64,000 nt of DNA from Coptis chinensis (taxonomy: Eukaryota; Streptophyta; Magnoliopsida; Ranunculales; Ranunculaceae). The DNA is taken from NCBI GenBank assembly GCA_015680905.1, contig CM027382.1, forward strand, positions 13,365,501-13,429,500, in the 5' to 3' direction. The notes under the pieces are model-generated. The model made no database searches and had not been told where the DNA came from. It saw nothing but the letters and a program-made list of their open reading frames with translations. A program made the position numbers and the translations under genes. Below, piece by piece: positions 11,803 to 24,120 of the stretch. The stretch's first letter is position 1. Every line of letters starts with the position of its first letter.

Positions 11803-13400
11803 ACTACCCCCAAACAACATTTTGCTTGTCCTCAAGCAAAAGATGAGAGATAAAAAACTAAGATCACAAATGTGTGATTTATTATACTAGTCTTGTTTCA
11901 CGGAGTGCGATTGCATTGACCATATGCAACAAGGCCTTAAACCACTGGGACTTCCTTAGTGGATGAGCTTAAGCCTCGTGAGAGTTTTCTAGAGACGGTA
12001 CTCACAAACTTCCTTTATTAGTACAAAGGGTCTTGTTTCCTTATTTATTCTCAGAGGTTTATACTATATCTCATTAGCGGGGGAATAAAGAAAAGCTCAT
12101 TTGAACTCAGAATAATATATATACAATAGTTTAATCATCTAAAGATAAACGTGCAAAACATGAGTGGTGAAATGCAAAAGCAGAGTTGTTTCCGAAACTT
12201 TTGGAGAGAGTCCTTAAGTTGGGCTCTCATAGGGGTGTGTTCCAATTACAACTCTCTGATAGATTCACTCAAGTTTTGTTTTCTCAAGTGCAGAGGGCAC
12301 TTATATTCCTCACATACTCGAATGACGTCCAAAGAAATCAGGGTCGATTGATCACAATATCCACTTACTATCACACCATCCTATTCCTAGTCGAGCTAGA
12401 GGTCTTTTATTAGGAATTACAGGGCTAAGGTAGTGGTTTAGAAATAAAAATGAAGGGAAAACAAACTCTGATAAGTTGAGAAATTGGGTCTTCAGGATAT
12501 TTATAACTAGAGAAAAACTTTGTTTTGTTCTTTGCTTCAGAATTTGTGATTCATTATTTAGCCCTTTGGCTTTGTGACTACATATGATTTTGATTTTTGG
12601 GAGTTCTAGCTTTGCTTTTGTTTCTTTTGAATTCGACTCTTTTTGATTGATTTTAAACTTTTGGGAGATTTTGATCTTTGAATCTTTTCTTTCTTTTCTC
12701 TTTTGAAGCTTCTAACTATTCTGTTTTTGTACAAGGCATTCTTTTCTCTTTTTTAAAGTTCATCCAATTCTCAACTCGTTAGCTAGGTAAGCTTTTTATT
12801 GTGTGTAGTAACGATTCAGGGATTGATGGTGAAGAAATAAAAAGGCTTTTAGAAATTGGTGAAGGCTCAAGGGGGGGTAACTAGAGGAAAAATATCTGTT
12901 TTGGTTTTTAACTTTAACGATTATTTGGTTATATCAATAAAAAAAAACTAAGGGCCTAAATTCTCTCTTAGGATATGGCGTGGTGATCAAGCAAGTGGAC
13001 TTGTTATCTTTCTATCCAGATATCCTTGTGTCATCACTCAATAATCATTCAGATGAGGCTTTTGGCTAGATTCTCACAGATATAGAACTTAACCGTTCTA
13101 ATCTTGGTCTCATAAACTCATTGCTATATACAATCAAATGCTGATGCATGCCATTCATGAAAAGATGCAGAAACTATTGTATGTATATTAGTCTGATTTC
13201 AAAGAACGAATCTTTACTCTATTGCTATAATGAAACTTCTAAACCTTTTATTTATCATAGAAAAAAGAAAACAAGACTTTTGGTACTAAACAAAAAAATA
13301 TTTTTGGTATTTTTGAAATATTTTAAGAAAGAAAGAAATATAGAAATATACTTAATATATCTAATATAAGAATAAATGCCTAGTTTTTGCAGAATGTTAC
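11803..13400 (-). other. 3' untranslated part of element A
   Basis: This stretch holds the polypurine tract (11803-11815) and the GCTTGAGGACAAGC stem-loop motif (complement of about 11824-11837). It also holds a segment near 12345-12420 homologous, in inverted orientation, to 35880-35950 of element B, which shows A and B share a 3' region. No convincing protein-coding region is visible; the short ORFs here are not conserved with known domains. Confidence 0.6.
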
Positions 13401-13439
13401 TGTTCGGGCCCCCACAAATGTGGCCTAATAAAAGCCCAA

Positions 13440-13700
13440 TTCAATACAAGCCCATGCTCAGAGCCCATCTATAGAAAAGCCCACGCTCAGAGTCCATGCT
13501 CAAAGCTAATCTACAAAAAAGCCCACGCTCAGAGCCCATACTCAGAGCTTAGCTATAAAAAATCCCACGCTCAGAGCCCATGCTCAGAGCTTATTTACAA
13601 AAAAGCCCACGCTCAGAGCTTATCTACAAAAAAGCCCATGCTCAGAGCTTATCTACTATAAACCCCACGCTCAAAGCCCATGCTCAAAGTCTACATACCT
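13440..13700 (+). repeat. Tandem array of about 45-bp units in the LTR of C
   Basis: Six to seven imperfect units built on AAAAAGCCCACGCTCAGAG and GCTTATCTAC. The same array, with small differences in unit content, is in the 3' LTR at about 19865-20130. Confidence 0.85.
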
Positions 13701-13744
13701 ACACGTAAAATCAATATCAATTACGCACATGTTTTGCGAGTCAA

Positions 13745-14226
13745 ACAACTTCCACCAACTTCATCCCACGACAGTTGTCCCGCCAGTTCTCCAACTTCAT
13801 CCCACGATTGGACAGATCTCCCGCCAGTTCTCCAACTTCATCCCACGAGCTGGTAGCTCTCCCGCCAGTTCTCCAACTTCATCCCACGAGCTGACAGCTC
13901 TCCCGCCAGTTCTCCAACTTTAACCCACGAGTTGACAGTTGTCCCGCCAGTTCTCCAACTTCATCCCATGATTGGACAGATCTCCCACCAGTTCTCCAAC
14001 TTCATCCCACGAGCTGACAGCTCTCCCGCCAGTTCTCCAACTTCAACCCGTGAGCTGATAGTTGTCCCGCCAGTTCTCCAACTTCATCCCACGAGCTGAC
14101 AGTTGTCCCGCCAGTTCTCTAACTTCATCTCACGAGCTGACAATTGTCCTGCCAGCTCTCCAACTTCATCCCATGATTGGACAGTTCTCCCGCTAGTTCT
14201 CCAACTTCATCCCACGATTGGAATAT
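13745..14226 (+). repeat. Tandem array of 41-bp units in the LTR of C
   Basis: About twelve units whose core is CCAGTTCTCCAACTTCATCC followed by CACGAGCTGACAG or CACGATTGGACAG. The two variant tails occur in different positions, suggesting unequal exchange within the array. The 3' LTR has the matching array at about 20190-20670. Confidence 0.9.
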
Positions 14227-14457
14227 TGGAGAACGAGGAAGTAACTATCACCAATCCTACCTATAAAATCCAACCTTCGTCATTTTTCCAGAACTACGCA
14301 ATCGAGACTTGATCCCAAGCAATATCTTTGGGTACGTAGGCAACTTCAAAACCGAAGTCCAGTCTCATTTTTCCCCAATCACCATCTCCTTCACCATCTC
14401 CAAAAAACATTACTTCCAACCCTCAACTGGTGTGTTTTGGCAAATCCTGCTGAAACA

Positions 14458-14478
14458 TATTTGGCGCCGTCTGTGCTC
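14458..14478 (+). promoter_or_regulatory. Primer-binding site of element C
   Basis: TTTGGCGCCGTCTGTG begins 3 nt after the end of the 5' LTR. The TGGCGCCGTCTGTG form is typical of Tat-lineage gypsy elements. Which tRNA it matches was not checked. Confidence 0.78.
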
Positions 14479-15440
14479 CTACTCTCAACCACAAAAAAGC
14501 TACGTCGATGACTTCATGAAGATCTCCTAACGGAGAAGACTATCCTCTCAAGTCCAACATTCAATTTCTACAAATGGGAATTCTCATGTATCCAAGAGCA
14601 CTGACGATGGTTCTCAACAACCATTCAATGCAATTGAGATAGTGGGTATTGCTATTACAAATCCAACAACTTAGGTTGATCATTGTCTTCGAAGATGATT
14701 GTAAAACAAAAACAACCATCTTAGGAGACAATTGCGTTGACTTCTTGAAGTTGATTTGGAACTAACGAAATTGAGTCTGCCAAAATAATCCGTTGAATTT
14801 GGCAGTCGATCACTCATGGAGGGATCGGCGGCAAATCAACTGATTTGCGCCAATGCTTTTATAGTCGAACCTCTATGGCTGGCTCTGCAAGTTGTAGTCC
14901 CAACCTTTGAGCTCTCCAGTTGACCAACGCATGCTCCATATAACATTTCAATTGACGGTAGTAGTTCTGTAGAAGGTGACTCGCTTACATAGGACCACAA
15001 AAAGAGTGATTGGATTCCAACCTTCCATCCATATTTTATAGATATTCACCCTATATATGAAAGAACCGATCTTCATAGTTGGCTCGATCATCTTCATTGC
15101 CAATTCGCAATATCTGATTTTGCCTACCTTTAAAAAAAAAAAAAAAAACTTGCCGATCTAAAATTGTTTGTCACTTTGGCCGATCCAAATGGTTGGCAAG
15201 AGAATTTTTGGCACTCCAAAAATTTTTACTTTGGTTGGCAAGCAAAAAGAATATTGAGTATATCACTTCATTGAATAGATATTATGTTTTCTCTGATCTA
15301 TTTACAGTAGATTAGAATATACTATTGAGCAGCTTAATTCATATCATATTGATTAGATCTCATTTTTATTCTGATCCTCTTATATTGAGTAGATCATAAT
15401 CTAATATTGACCACATCAATCATTTTCAGTAGCTTTATCA
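14479..15440 (+). other. Leader of element C, no recognised gene
   Basis: Almost 1 kb after the primer-binding site with short, mostly interrupted frames. No gag motif is visible. It contains a poly-A run at about 15132-15149. Confidence 0.5.
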
Positions 15441-16180
15441 TCGAGATGAAACTCTAGTACCAAATCAGCATATAACAAGGAGTGGTTAACTTTGTCATGG
15501 AACTCGCACAGTTGATAGTAGCCCAAACTTTAAGGCTCATCGACATGTTGATTTGTCCATATGATAATGTTGATAGCTTTCTATTTGTTGCATCACTGAA
15601 GAATGGATCGACATATAACAAAGAGTAGTTGACTTCATCATGGAACTCGCACAGTTGATTGTATCCCAAACCTTAGGGCTCGTCGACATGCTGATCTGTC
15701 CATATGATGATGTTGATAGCCTTTTATTTGTTGCCTCACTGAAGAATGGATCGGCATATAACAATGAGTGGTTGACTTCATCATGGAACTCGCACAGTTG
15801 ATAGTAGCCCAAACTTTGGGGCTCATCAACATGCTGATCTATCCATATGATGATCAGCCTCACTGAAGAATGGGTCGGCATATAGCTAGAAGTGATTGAC
15901 CTCGTCATGGAACTTACACAGTCATCCAAGCTTATGGCTCATCGACATGTTGACCAGTCCAATATGATGATGTCGATATTCTTCTGTTTATAACCTCATG
16001 AAGAATGGATCGGTGGTATACAACAAAAAGTGATTGATCTCGTCATAGAACTTGCACAGTTGATAACATGTCAAGCATATGGCTCATCAACATGCTGATC
16101 AGTCCAATATGATGATATCGATATTTTTCTGTTTATAGCCTAAATAAAGAATGGATCGGGCATACAACCAGAATTACTTT
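15441..16180 (+). repeat. 143-bp tandem array in element C
   Basis: Five units. The phrase GGAACTCGCACAGTTGAT begins at about 15499, 15642 and 15785 (exact period 143); more diverged units follow near 15909 and 16047. Overlapping minus-strand ORFs up to 130 codons here are by-products of the repeat and are not counted as genes. Confidence 0.87.
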
Positions 16181-16435
16181 ACCAACGACTCAAAGAGTGA
16201 TGATGCTTACAACACTTCTGCCTCAAATTCATATTGATTCACTACAAAAAAAATATTGCAATAACGACATTCACTCTATCATCAAACGAAAGACCTTCCA
16301 TTCATACATGGGGCGTCTTAAATATTTTTTACATTTATAATTCATTTGTTATTCATACATACATACATTTAAATTAGCATTCATAGCATTTCATTCATAC
16401 ATTTTAATCATTAAATCATTATATTATCTTTACAC

Positions 16436-16890
16436 TTTGGGGTGACGACACCCCAAAATTCAATACGTTACGTCGTTACCATTGCACTTGGGGTCGGCGA
16501 CACCCCAAATTTAATTACATTATCATTACACTTTGGGGGCGGTAATACTCCAAATTTCATTACGTTATCATTGCGTGCTATGGGGGCGGCGACACCCTAA
16601 ATCTAGTTACGTTATCATTACACTGGGAGTGGCGAAATCCCAAATTTTGTTACACTATCATTACACTGGGGGCGGCGACACCCCAAATTTCTTTACATTA
16701 TCATTACACTATGAGGGTGACGACACCCTAAATCTCGTTACGTTATCATTATACTGGGGGCGGCGAACCCCAAATTTCGTTACACTATTATTATATTCGG
16801 GGCGGTGACACCCTAAATTTTGTTACACTATCATTACACTGGGGGCGGCAACACCCCAAATTTCGTTACATTACACTGTGGGGGCAGTGA
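16436..16890 (+). repeat. Hairpin-forming tandem array in element C
   Basis: About ten units of roughly 43-58 bp, each with a G-run and C-run that can pair. The first unit contains TTTGGGGTG-ACGA-CACCCCAAA, a perfect 9-bp stem with a 4-nt loop. Later units read GGGGGCGGCGACACCCC. The spacer is ATTTCGTTACRTTATCATTACA-like. Some arms carry mismatches. Confidence 0.88.
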
Positions 16891-19818
16891 ATTTGTTTGA
16901 ATTAGTCAATTTATTGATCAATCAATTTGTCGATCAAGTTGGCTAATCTCGAAACCCAATCTCAATTCAAACATATCCGTTTGATTCTATTCCCAATCAA
17001 CTTGCCGATCAATTTAAAATCAAACAAATTCAAATACTTGCCGATTAATGGATCGAGCAAAATGGAATGAGAGAAGTCAAGGGCAAGCAATTATCCTTTT
17101 GAACTTGACAATCTTTATTCTTTGCCAATCCAATTATTTGCCGCTAAATCACTATTGTCTAATACCCAATTTCCAAATATTTTGGTAAACCAAATAACTT
17201 GTTTGCCAACCAACTATATAGCAATTGAATGTAACTGATCTAGCCAAGCACTCCTTGCTGGTCTATGCTTTGTCGCTCATGTGATGTTCTTTTTTATTTT
17301 GCCGATCCTATTAGTGAAACGAGCATGATATCTAATTAGCCTATTAGTAATCCACTAACTAATTACTCGATCAAGTTGCCAATCAAACCATTCAAGTTAT
17401 CGATCAATACAAATTCTCAAACCAAAATGCCTATCAAGTTTAAACAACCGGCCAATGAAAACAATTCACAATCGACCAGTTTTTTGAAATTGAACTCGGT
17501 CAAAAATTTAATAATTTAATTTGCCGGTGTAGCCATTTGTTCTTTTCTTTAGGAACTGAATAATTCCCAAACTGAATTTGAATTTCTAATTGTTCAGTTC
17601 AGTTCTTCTACCGACCCTTCTAATATTACTATCCATTCCTTTTGACTGGTAGCTCTAAATTTCTCTCAACCCAAGCGATTGAGAACCGACCCTAGTTCTT
17701 CTTATAAAAAGTCAGTAGCTTACTTTTTTCTCCATTGAGAAACCGATCCCTGCATCTCATCTTTTTCCCAAGGTGTTCTTGCCATACCATTTATTTCGAT
17801 CAATTCAGCTCTCTGTAATTACCGATCCCCTATTGTAGTATCTACCTTCCTTTTGCTATTTTAGTATAACCGACTCTTTAGATTTATATATGTAACACTT
17901 TAAGCCGCTCCTATATTAAGTCAGTTTGAAACTTGCTTTACCACTTAAAAATTTAGCCGAATTATCGATCTCTTTGAATTGCCGGTCCTTTGAACTGCCG
18001 ATCCCTTTTGCCGATTGTCGATCCCTTTGAACTGTCGATCCTTCCAATTGTCGCTTTGAACTGCCGATCCCTTTGAATTGCTGCTGGTTCACCACAACCA
18101 ATCTCTTCTCTAGCTTGAACAATTGGGACAGATTTGGCTTGGGCAGTTGGGACAGATATGGATACAGGCGAGTCACCTGAGTATGATTGCTTGCAGCCTC
18201 CCTCTCGCCTTCATAGGGAGTTTGTTTGAACTAGCCGAAGCTTTCCGCTCTCGAGAAAAGAGGAGACCCTTAATGGGACTTTTATCTCTCTAAGTGAGTT
18301 TGCTTCAATTCCCCACTTCCCACAAGTCTGTTCGACCATCCTCCAATTAAAAACCGTCGGGTTTACTAAAGATCAATATCATGTTCAGTAGTGACCTTTT
18401 CTACCAATCCAAACTGAACTCGATAGTTCTTTCCTTTTCGACTTTTTTTGGCTCCATTACCAAATCCCAAATACAAATACCCACTTCAAATGCCGACCCA
18501 TCCCATCTTTTGAAGCCTTTACCTTTAGTCACCATTTCTTTAACTATCAACCCTTTCTGATGTATTATTTACCATACTGCCATGCACTAAAACTAATGGC
18601 TAAAACTGCCGATCTTTTTACATTACATTACCCACAAATTACGAAATTGCCATTGTTATTTAAGCCGATCTATTTGCCTACCATTTCAATATTCAATCCT
18701 TCGAGATATTACAATGACTTCTATTTTACCGATCTATTTACAAACCTACCAATTTTTTTATATGCCAGATGGATCTTGCCCAAGAAGTTCTATTGGATTT
18801 TTTTTAAAAAAATAAAAAATAAAAATGCTATATCTAGTGATATATCGGCTGGGCACATTCAAGCTCACATTATAAATGCTTGACAATTTCGCAGTGGAAT
18901 TTAAAAAATGACGTGCCAGAGATAAAACAAGACTGACTGTCTTCTCAATTCCCTCAACTTGTGTTTCAGAGGCATAAAATGGCATTTCTCGACCCTGTAA
19001 GGTGACAAGAAGCATTAGCAAAGTCCAAAGCGCGGACGGATACATGCTCAGTCCCTTTGTTGTGTGTCTTCGATAGAATCCCTCTCGCCATCGACCGTCT
19101 CATTACCATACTGGCCATTTCACCATCTCGTTGACATCATCATCTCTTCTTAATTTAACAATCAATAGCTTCAACTCTTTTTCATTGACCCGCTATCATC
19201 TTACTCACTATACCATTTTTCCCATTCTTCGCAAATTCTATTTCTGACTCTACAAACAATTCTATGCCACTACAAATAATTTAGTAAGTATCATAAACAA
19301 TACATTTATATCCACCTTTTTTGCCCGGCCCTACCTTTCCATCAATTCTCTCAACCCGACATGTTTTAAGGCCGGCAAATTCGTTTGCCCGATCTTGCTT
19401 ATAGCCAATCAATCATTCAATTTGCTGATCATTTTTGCCGCCATGTCTTGTGATATTCTTTCATTTCCTTTTTGCCGATCCTCTAACTAAAGCCAATGAA
19501 CAAAAATCCAAAGGCCCATTAGCAAAGCCCAATAGACCATTCTCTTTTCTCTAAACTTTTTTTTATTTACAAAACTGTCATCACTAACCAATATTGAATG
19601 TGTTGATCTTTTAATCTTTTAATTTTTCTTACCCACAATTTACCAAATTTCAATTACATTTTACCAAATAACTTGAAATTTTTGCAAGTCAATTTAATCT
19701 CCAACTCTATTCAAGATATTTTCCCACGGCTACCATTTCTATTTATGAACATACAAAAAACAAAGCATAAGTACTTCTTTGCCACATGGGCCTTGCCTAT
19801 GTAACAAAGAGAGGGCGA
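16891..19818 (+). other. 3' interior of element C with dispersed GCCGATC motifs
   Basis: Non-coding. GCCGATC, GCCGACC and CGATCCCTTTGAA recur many times. They form a local short tandem run at about 17950-18090 with a unit near AACTGCCGATCCCTTTG. A purine-rich stretch, AAAGAGAGGGCGA, directly precedes the 3' LTR and is the probable polypurine tract. The short ORFs here have no recognisable domain. Confidence 0.6.
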
Positions 19819-20900
19819 TGTTCCGGCCCCCACAAATGTGGCCTAATAAAAGCCCAATTCAATACAAGCCCATGCTCAGAGCCCATCTATAGAAAAGCCC
19901 ACGCTCAGAGTCCATGCTCAAAGCTAATCTACAAAAAAGCCCACGCTCAGAGCCCATACTCAGAGCTTAGCTATAAAAAAGCCCACGCTCAGAGCCCATG
20001 CTCTGAGCTTATTTACAAAAAAGCTCACGCTCAGAGCCCAGGCTCAGAGCTTATCTACAAAAAAGCCCAAGCTCAGAGTCCATGCTCAGAGCTTATCAAT
20101 GTAAAGCCCACGCTCAAAGCCCATGCTCAAAGTCTACATACCTACACATAAAATTAATATCAATTGCGCACATGTTTTGTGAGTCAAACAACTTCCACCA
20201 ACTTCATCCCACGACAGTTCTCCTGCTAGTTCTCCAACTTCATCCCATGATTGGACATATCTCCCGCCAGTTCTCCAACTTCATCCCACGAGCTGACAGC
20301 TCTCCCGCCAATTCTCCAACTTCAACCCACGAGCTGACAGTTGTCCCGCCAGTTCTCCAACTTCATCCCACGAGCTGACAGTTGTCCCACCAGTTCTCCA
20401 ACTTCATCCCACGATTGGACAGATCTCCCACCAGTTCTCCAACTTCATCCCACGAGCTGACAGCTCTCCCACCAGTTCTCCAACTTCAACCCACGAGCTG
20501 ACAGTTGTCCCGCCAGTTCTCTAACTTCATCCCACGAGCTGACAGTTGTCCCGCTAGTTCTCTAACTTCATCTCACGAGCTGACAATTGTCCCGTCAGCT
20601 CTCCAACTTCATCCCATGATTGGACAGTTCTCCCGCCAATTCTCCAACTTCATCCCACGATTGGAATATTAGAGAATGAGGAAGTAACTATCACCAATCC
20701 TACCTATAAAATCCAACCTTTGTCATTTTTCCAGAACTACGCAATCGAGACTTGATCCCAAGCAATATCTTTGGGTACGTAGGCAACTTCAAAACCGAAG
20801 TCCAGTCTCATCTTTCCCCAATCACCATCTCCTTTAACATCTCCAAAAAACATTACTTCCAACCCTCAACTGGTGTGTTTTGGCAAATCCTGCTGAAACA
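19819..20900 (+). repeat. 3' LTR of element C
   Basis: A 1082-bp match to 13401-14457, including both tandem arrays. It ends CTGAAACA and is followed by the duplication GTTAC. Confidence 0.9.
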
Positions 20901-20905
20901 GTTAC

Positions 20906-23186
20906 TATACCACCCCTAAACAGAAATATGTTTTGTCTTCAAAGTATGAAGAAAAGGAAATAGATTACCATAGGAACATGAGGAAAAATGGTAGTAACCT
21001 GTACTCTGTTCTTCGTGATGAGAATATACCACCCTCAAACAAGTTTGGAGTGTGGGTTGATAGATATAGAACAAGATGTACATGAGTTATCTAAATAGTA
21101 AGCTACGTAATTATTCTACCATGATTTTTTTTTTAAATCCTGTTTTTCTCAAAAGATATCTCTAACCATATAGAGGGTTTTTACAAGAATATAAAATCAT
21201 ACGTTTATCTAATATCATTTTGGTTACTCTGGGGGCGTAAGATTTTAATTTTTATATCATCAAGTTTTGAAAACTATGTAGAGATGTTTTAAGATACTTG
21301 TACTCAAAAACCATGATTTATAATACTAAGTTTGAAAACAAAACAAGTGATCTTAAATTAGGAAACTTTCGTGTCGGCTCTTTATTGAACCCAATCCAGT
21401 CAGACTGTGGCTTCAGTTATGTGTGTTGTGGGATTTATTGCGCAGAACGTAGTGGGATGGTTTATCTGATTGGACACTAGTGGATGGTGGAACTAGGTCT
21501 CTTTGGTGGATTTTGGCAGTTCTGGTTAAAATGGGGTGGAACCAAGGCTCTGTTCTGATTGCTGTAGGCACTTTATCCTTGTCTAAATGTAGTTGGTGGT
21601 TTGACGAACCCTAGAGGTGGTTGGGTTTGTGGCTTTGGGTGTTACCTCCATAGTGCATTTGGTATATTGAAAGCACAGACTTCTTGATGGTATGTTGGAG
21701 CGCAAGGGACAATTAGTATTTATGTGGGTTAAGCTGAGATAGAAAGTGCATGTTGATATGGGCGACCCTTAGTAACACATAAATGATCCTCAAACTGCCT
21801 ATAGAAGAATGTAGATTGCGTACTTCTAAGGGTTGGTGTATGTGGAATCCATTGCCCGTTTAGTTTTTAGAAAATCACATAACTATTGATGTATCGAGAA
21901 ACTCTATTATAAGCACAGGAAAAACAAGAACTTTTATGAAAGGGTGAGAGAAAGGTTTTTATGTTCCTAAATTACTTAAAACAATAACAGAAAAGGGAAA
22001 ACTACTACTAAGAAAAATCAATATGAAGAAAGTGATCCTCCCAATAGAATGAAAAAATGTTTGAAATTAAGTGATTCTAATTGAAAACCTGTGTGGGGTT
22101 TGGCTTACCCTAGATTGTGCACTTCCTTGTTTTGCAAGAAAGAGAATCTAGTGAAGATGACTAACTCTATTGCTAGATAATCTAGTTTCTCCTCTCCTAA
22201 TCTCTAGTTAGCCCTATTTTGTAGCTATTCCAACTAGAGAGAAAGACGAAGCTCGAAACAATTAGAAATCACCCATAGAAGGAGTTTTTTTTGAAATCAA
22301 GGGCTCCAGCTGCCAACCATCCCACGGTATGACATGCCTATGGAAGACGAGACATGTTAAACAAACATGAGAGACAACCGTAAGACACCTTCACTCCATT
22401 CCCATCGCCCTCTGCTTTGTTTCACATCTCTTCATTATAGAGGAAAGACTACGTATTCAACGTCAAAGGTGAGATTGAAAGAAAAATGCTTATGTAAGAC
22501 AGAAAATGTAAAAACAGAAAGCAAGGAAATTAAAATAAAGAAAGGAATTGTAAATGACAAGAATAGAAAAACTATTCTAAAAAGAAGTGTAAAATAAAGA
22601 AAAAGAAAATTGTATACTTGCTCCATAGGGGTACACTACTCAAATCACGAGTAAAAGTGCTAACAATGAATATGCAAGGTATACGTGGACTCAAGGCTCC
22701 GACACTTACAACCACATACTCCAAGTAGAGTGGTCCGGTTACCTTAATGATGCACTCCCATGGAATACATCTAGAAAACATAACATGAATATTTTATAGT
22801 CAGATATTCAAGACTATATGTGGGGTCGTTTTAAGTTAGATTCCCCAAGACTATGCATATGAGATGGATGATATGCTGTTAACTATATACTAATAATCTA
22901 AATAGTTGGGGATATTTATAGAAAAACATTTGAAAGCATACACCCCCAAACAGAATGAAATGATGCATTTGGAGTGTAAGATGTAGAATGATAAAAGAAA
23001 GCTTATGTAAACTATCATGAAATTTATGCAGTAACCCATCATTAAATTATCCAAGTGATTGTGAGTGTCGTAGTAGTTGTTCTTTATGAGGCTTAGATGA
23101 TGCGACATATGGCAAATTGGGTTTTTCAACCACTTGAATAAAGGGATCATTGTATGCTCTCAAGAACTCATATTCCACCTTAGATT
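20906..23186 (-). other. Interior of element A, left part
   Basis: Sequence of element A between insertion C and the 204-codon ORF. I see no recognisable domain on either strand. Frames are short and the composition is AT-rich. Confidence 0.4.
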
Positions 23187-23801
23187 CTATTTTCTCTTTT
23201 TTGGCACTTCAATCAATATGGGGCTCTTCTCAACTGGAATGATAGTCTCGGGAGTTTGTATGCTAGGCAAAGTCTCTTTACTGGGAAGACTTAGAAAATT
23301 ATGAAGGATCTTAAAGGCAATTGGCTTAAGTGCGAGCTTGAGGTTTCTTTGAAATGGTTTAGTAGTGCAGTCCTCAGAACTTGATGGATTTTTGATAAAT
23401 GGAGGTTGGCTTTCGAGAAGTGTTAACTCGGGGTGGTGATGGTTGGGTGGTGGTTCTTCATATGATATCAAGGACTCAGAGAACTCTTCATCTAGCTCTG
23501 GTGTTTCCACAAATTTGTGGTTTATATCAGCAATATTAAGGATGCCACAAATTTGTTCCATCGATAAGTCTTTAACGGCCAAACTAAAATTAGATCCACT
23601 TTCCACTAGAGAATTTATATCCTCTTCTCCAGGAACTTGATTTTCTTTGTCCTCTTTGTCATTGTCCAAGTGTGTCGAGTCATTTTCCAACAAATGTTCT
23701 AGATTTTCTTCTACCGGAGTGGTCTCATCCATGGGTGTACTAAGACAAATGGGAGAAACTGTAACTTTAGGCATGTAATCATCATAAGAACTAGAATTCA
23801 C
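23187..23801 (-). CDS. Unassigned 204-residue ORF of element A
   Basis: The longest uninterrupted frame in the window. It encodes an acidic N-terminal half rich in Glu, Asp, Ser and Asn, a proline-rich middle (EEPPPNHHHPELTLLE at about residues 115-130) and a lysine-rich C-terminus ending PKKRK. No membrane segment and no zinc knuckle are visible. It lies on the same strand as element A, downstream of other open fragments (24121-24771), so it is probably part of the element's gag-to-protease polyprotein or an accessory ORF. I do not recognise the family. The true start may lie further upstream in a frame now broken by stops. Confidence 0.45.
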   Translation of the reverse strand: MNSSSYDDYMPKVTVSPICLSTPMDETTPVEENLEHLLENDSTHLDNDKEDKENQVPGEEDINSLVESGSNFSLAVKDLSMEQICGILNIADINHKFVETPELDEEFSESLISYEEPPPNHHHPELTLLESQPPFIKNPSSSEDCTTKPFQRNLKLALKPIAFKILHNFLSLPSKETLPSIQTPETIIPVEKSPILIEVPKKRK

Positions 23802-24120
23802 ACGATAGTCAGGTGATTGGTGATGGGGTTTTAATTGGTCATAAATATTAGGATGGGCTTTAGCAATTGATTTTGTTATAGCAACACCTTGTTCCTCTTG
23901 TTGGTTGGGTTCTGAACTGGTGGGAAGAATATTAGTCTCAGAGGTGGTATCGAATAAAAATAGATTGGAGAGAACAGAAAGTCTTTGCTATTTGTTGTAT
24001 TTGAATTGTTTGCTCGACCATTGCTTGGTAAAGTTGCGTCTATGATAAATGGTGGAGTGGAATATGAATTTGAAATGGATGGTGATGTGAATGGTAATGG
24101 ACTGTTAGTGAACCCATATT

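Larger units (their letters stand above)
13401..14457 (+). repeat. 5' LTR of element C
   Basis: A 1057-bp LTR matching 19819-20900. About two thirds of it is tandem repeat: a roughly 45-bp family (13440-13700) and a 41-bp family (13745-14226). It ends CTGAAACA directly before the primer-binding site. Confidence 0.9.
13401..20900 (+). mobile_element. Tat-like non-autonomous gypsy element C with tandem arrays
   Basis: A plus-strand element with LTRs at 13401-14457 and 19819-20900 and a perfect duplication GTTAC (13396-13400 and 20901-20905). The sequence after the 5' LTR contains TTTGGCGCCGTCTGTG, the primer-binding motif I associate with Tat-lineage (Retand/Ogre-type) gypsy elements. A purine run, AAAGAGAGGGCGA, precedes the 3' LTR. 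The 5.4-kb interior has no gag or pol domain that I can recognise; it contains a 143-bp array, a roughly 43-bp hairpin array and many GCCGATC-type motifs. It must use proteins made elsewhere. Amplified tandem repeats are known in the related Retand family. Confidence 0.85.

Noticed and set aside
13745-14226. The regular 41-bp repeats look at first like a CRISPR array.
   Set aside because: Units are directly contiguous without unique spacers, occur in both LTRs of a plant retrotransposon, and no cas-like gene is present.
15454-15929. Overlapping minus-strand ORFs of 64-130 codons.
   Set aside because: They arise from the 143-bp tandem array; the peptides are periodic and have no domain.
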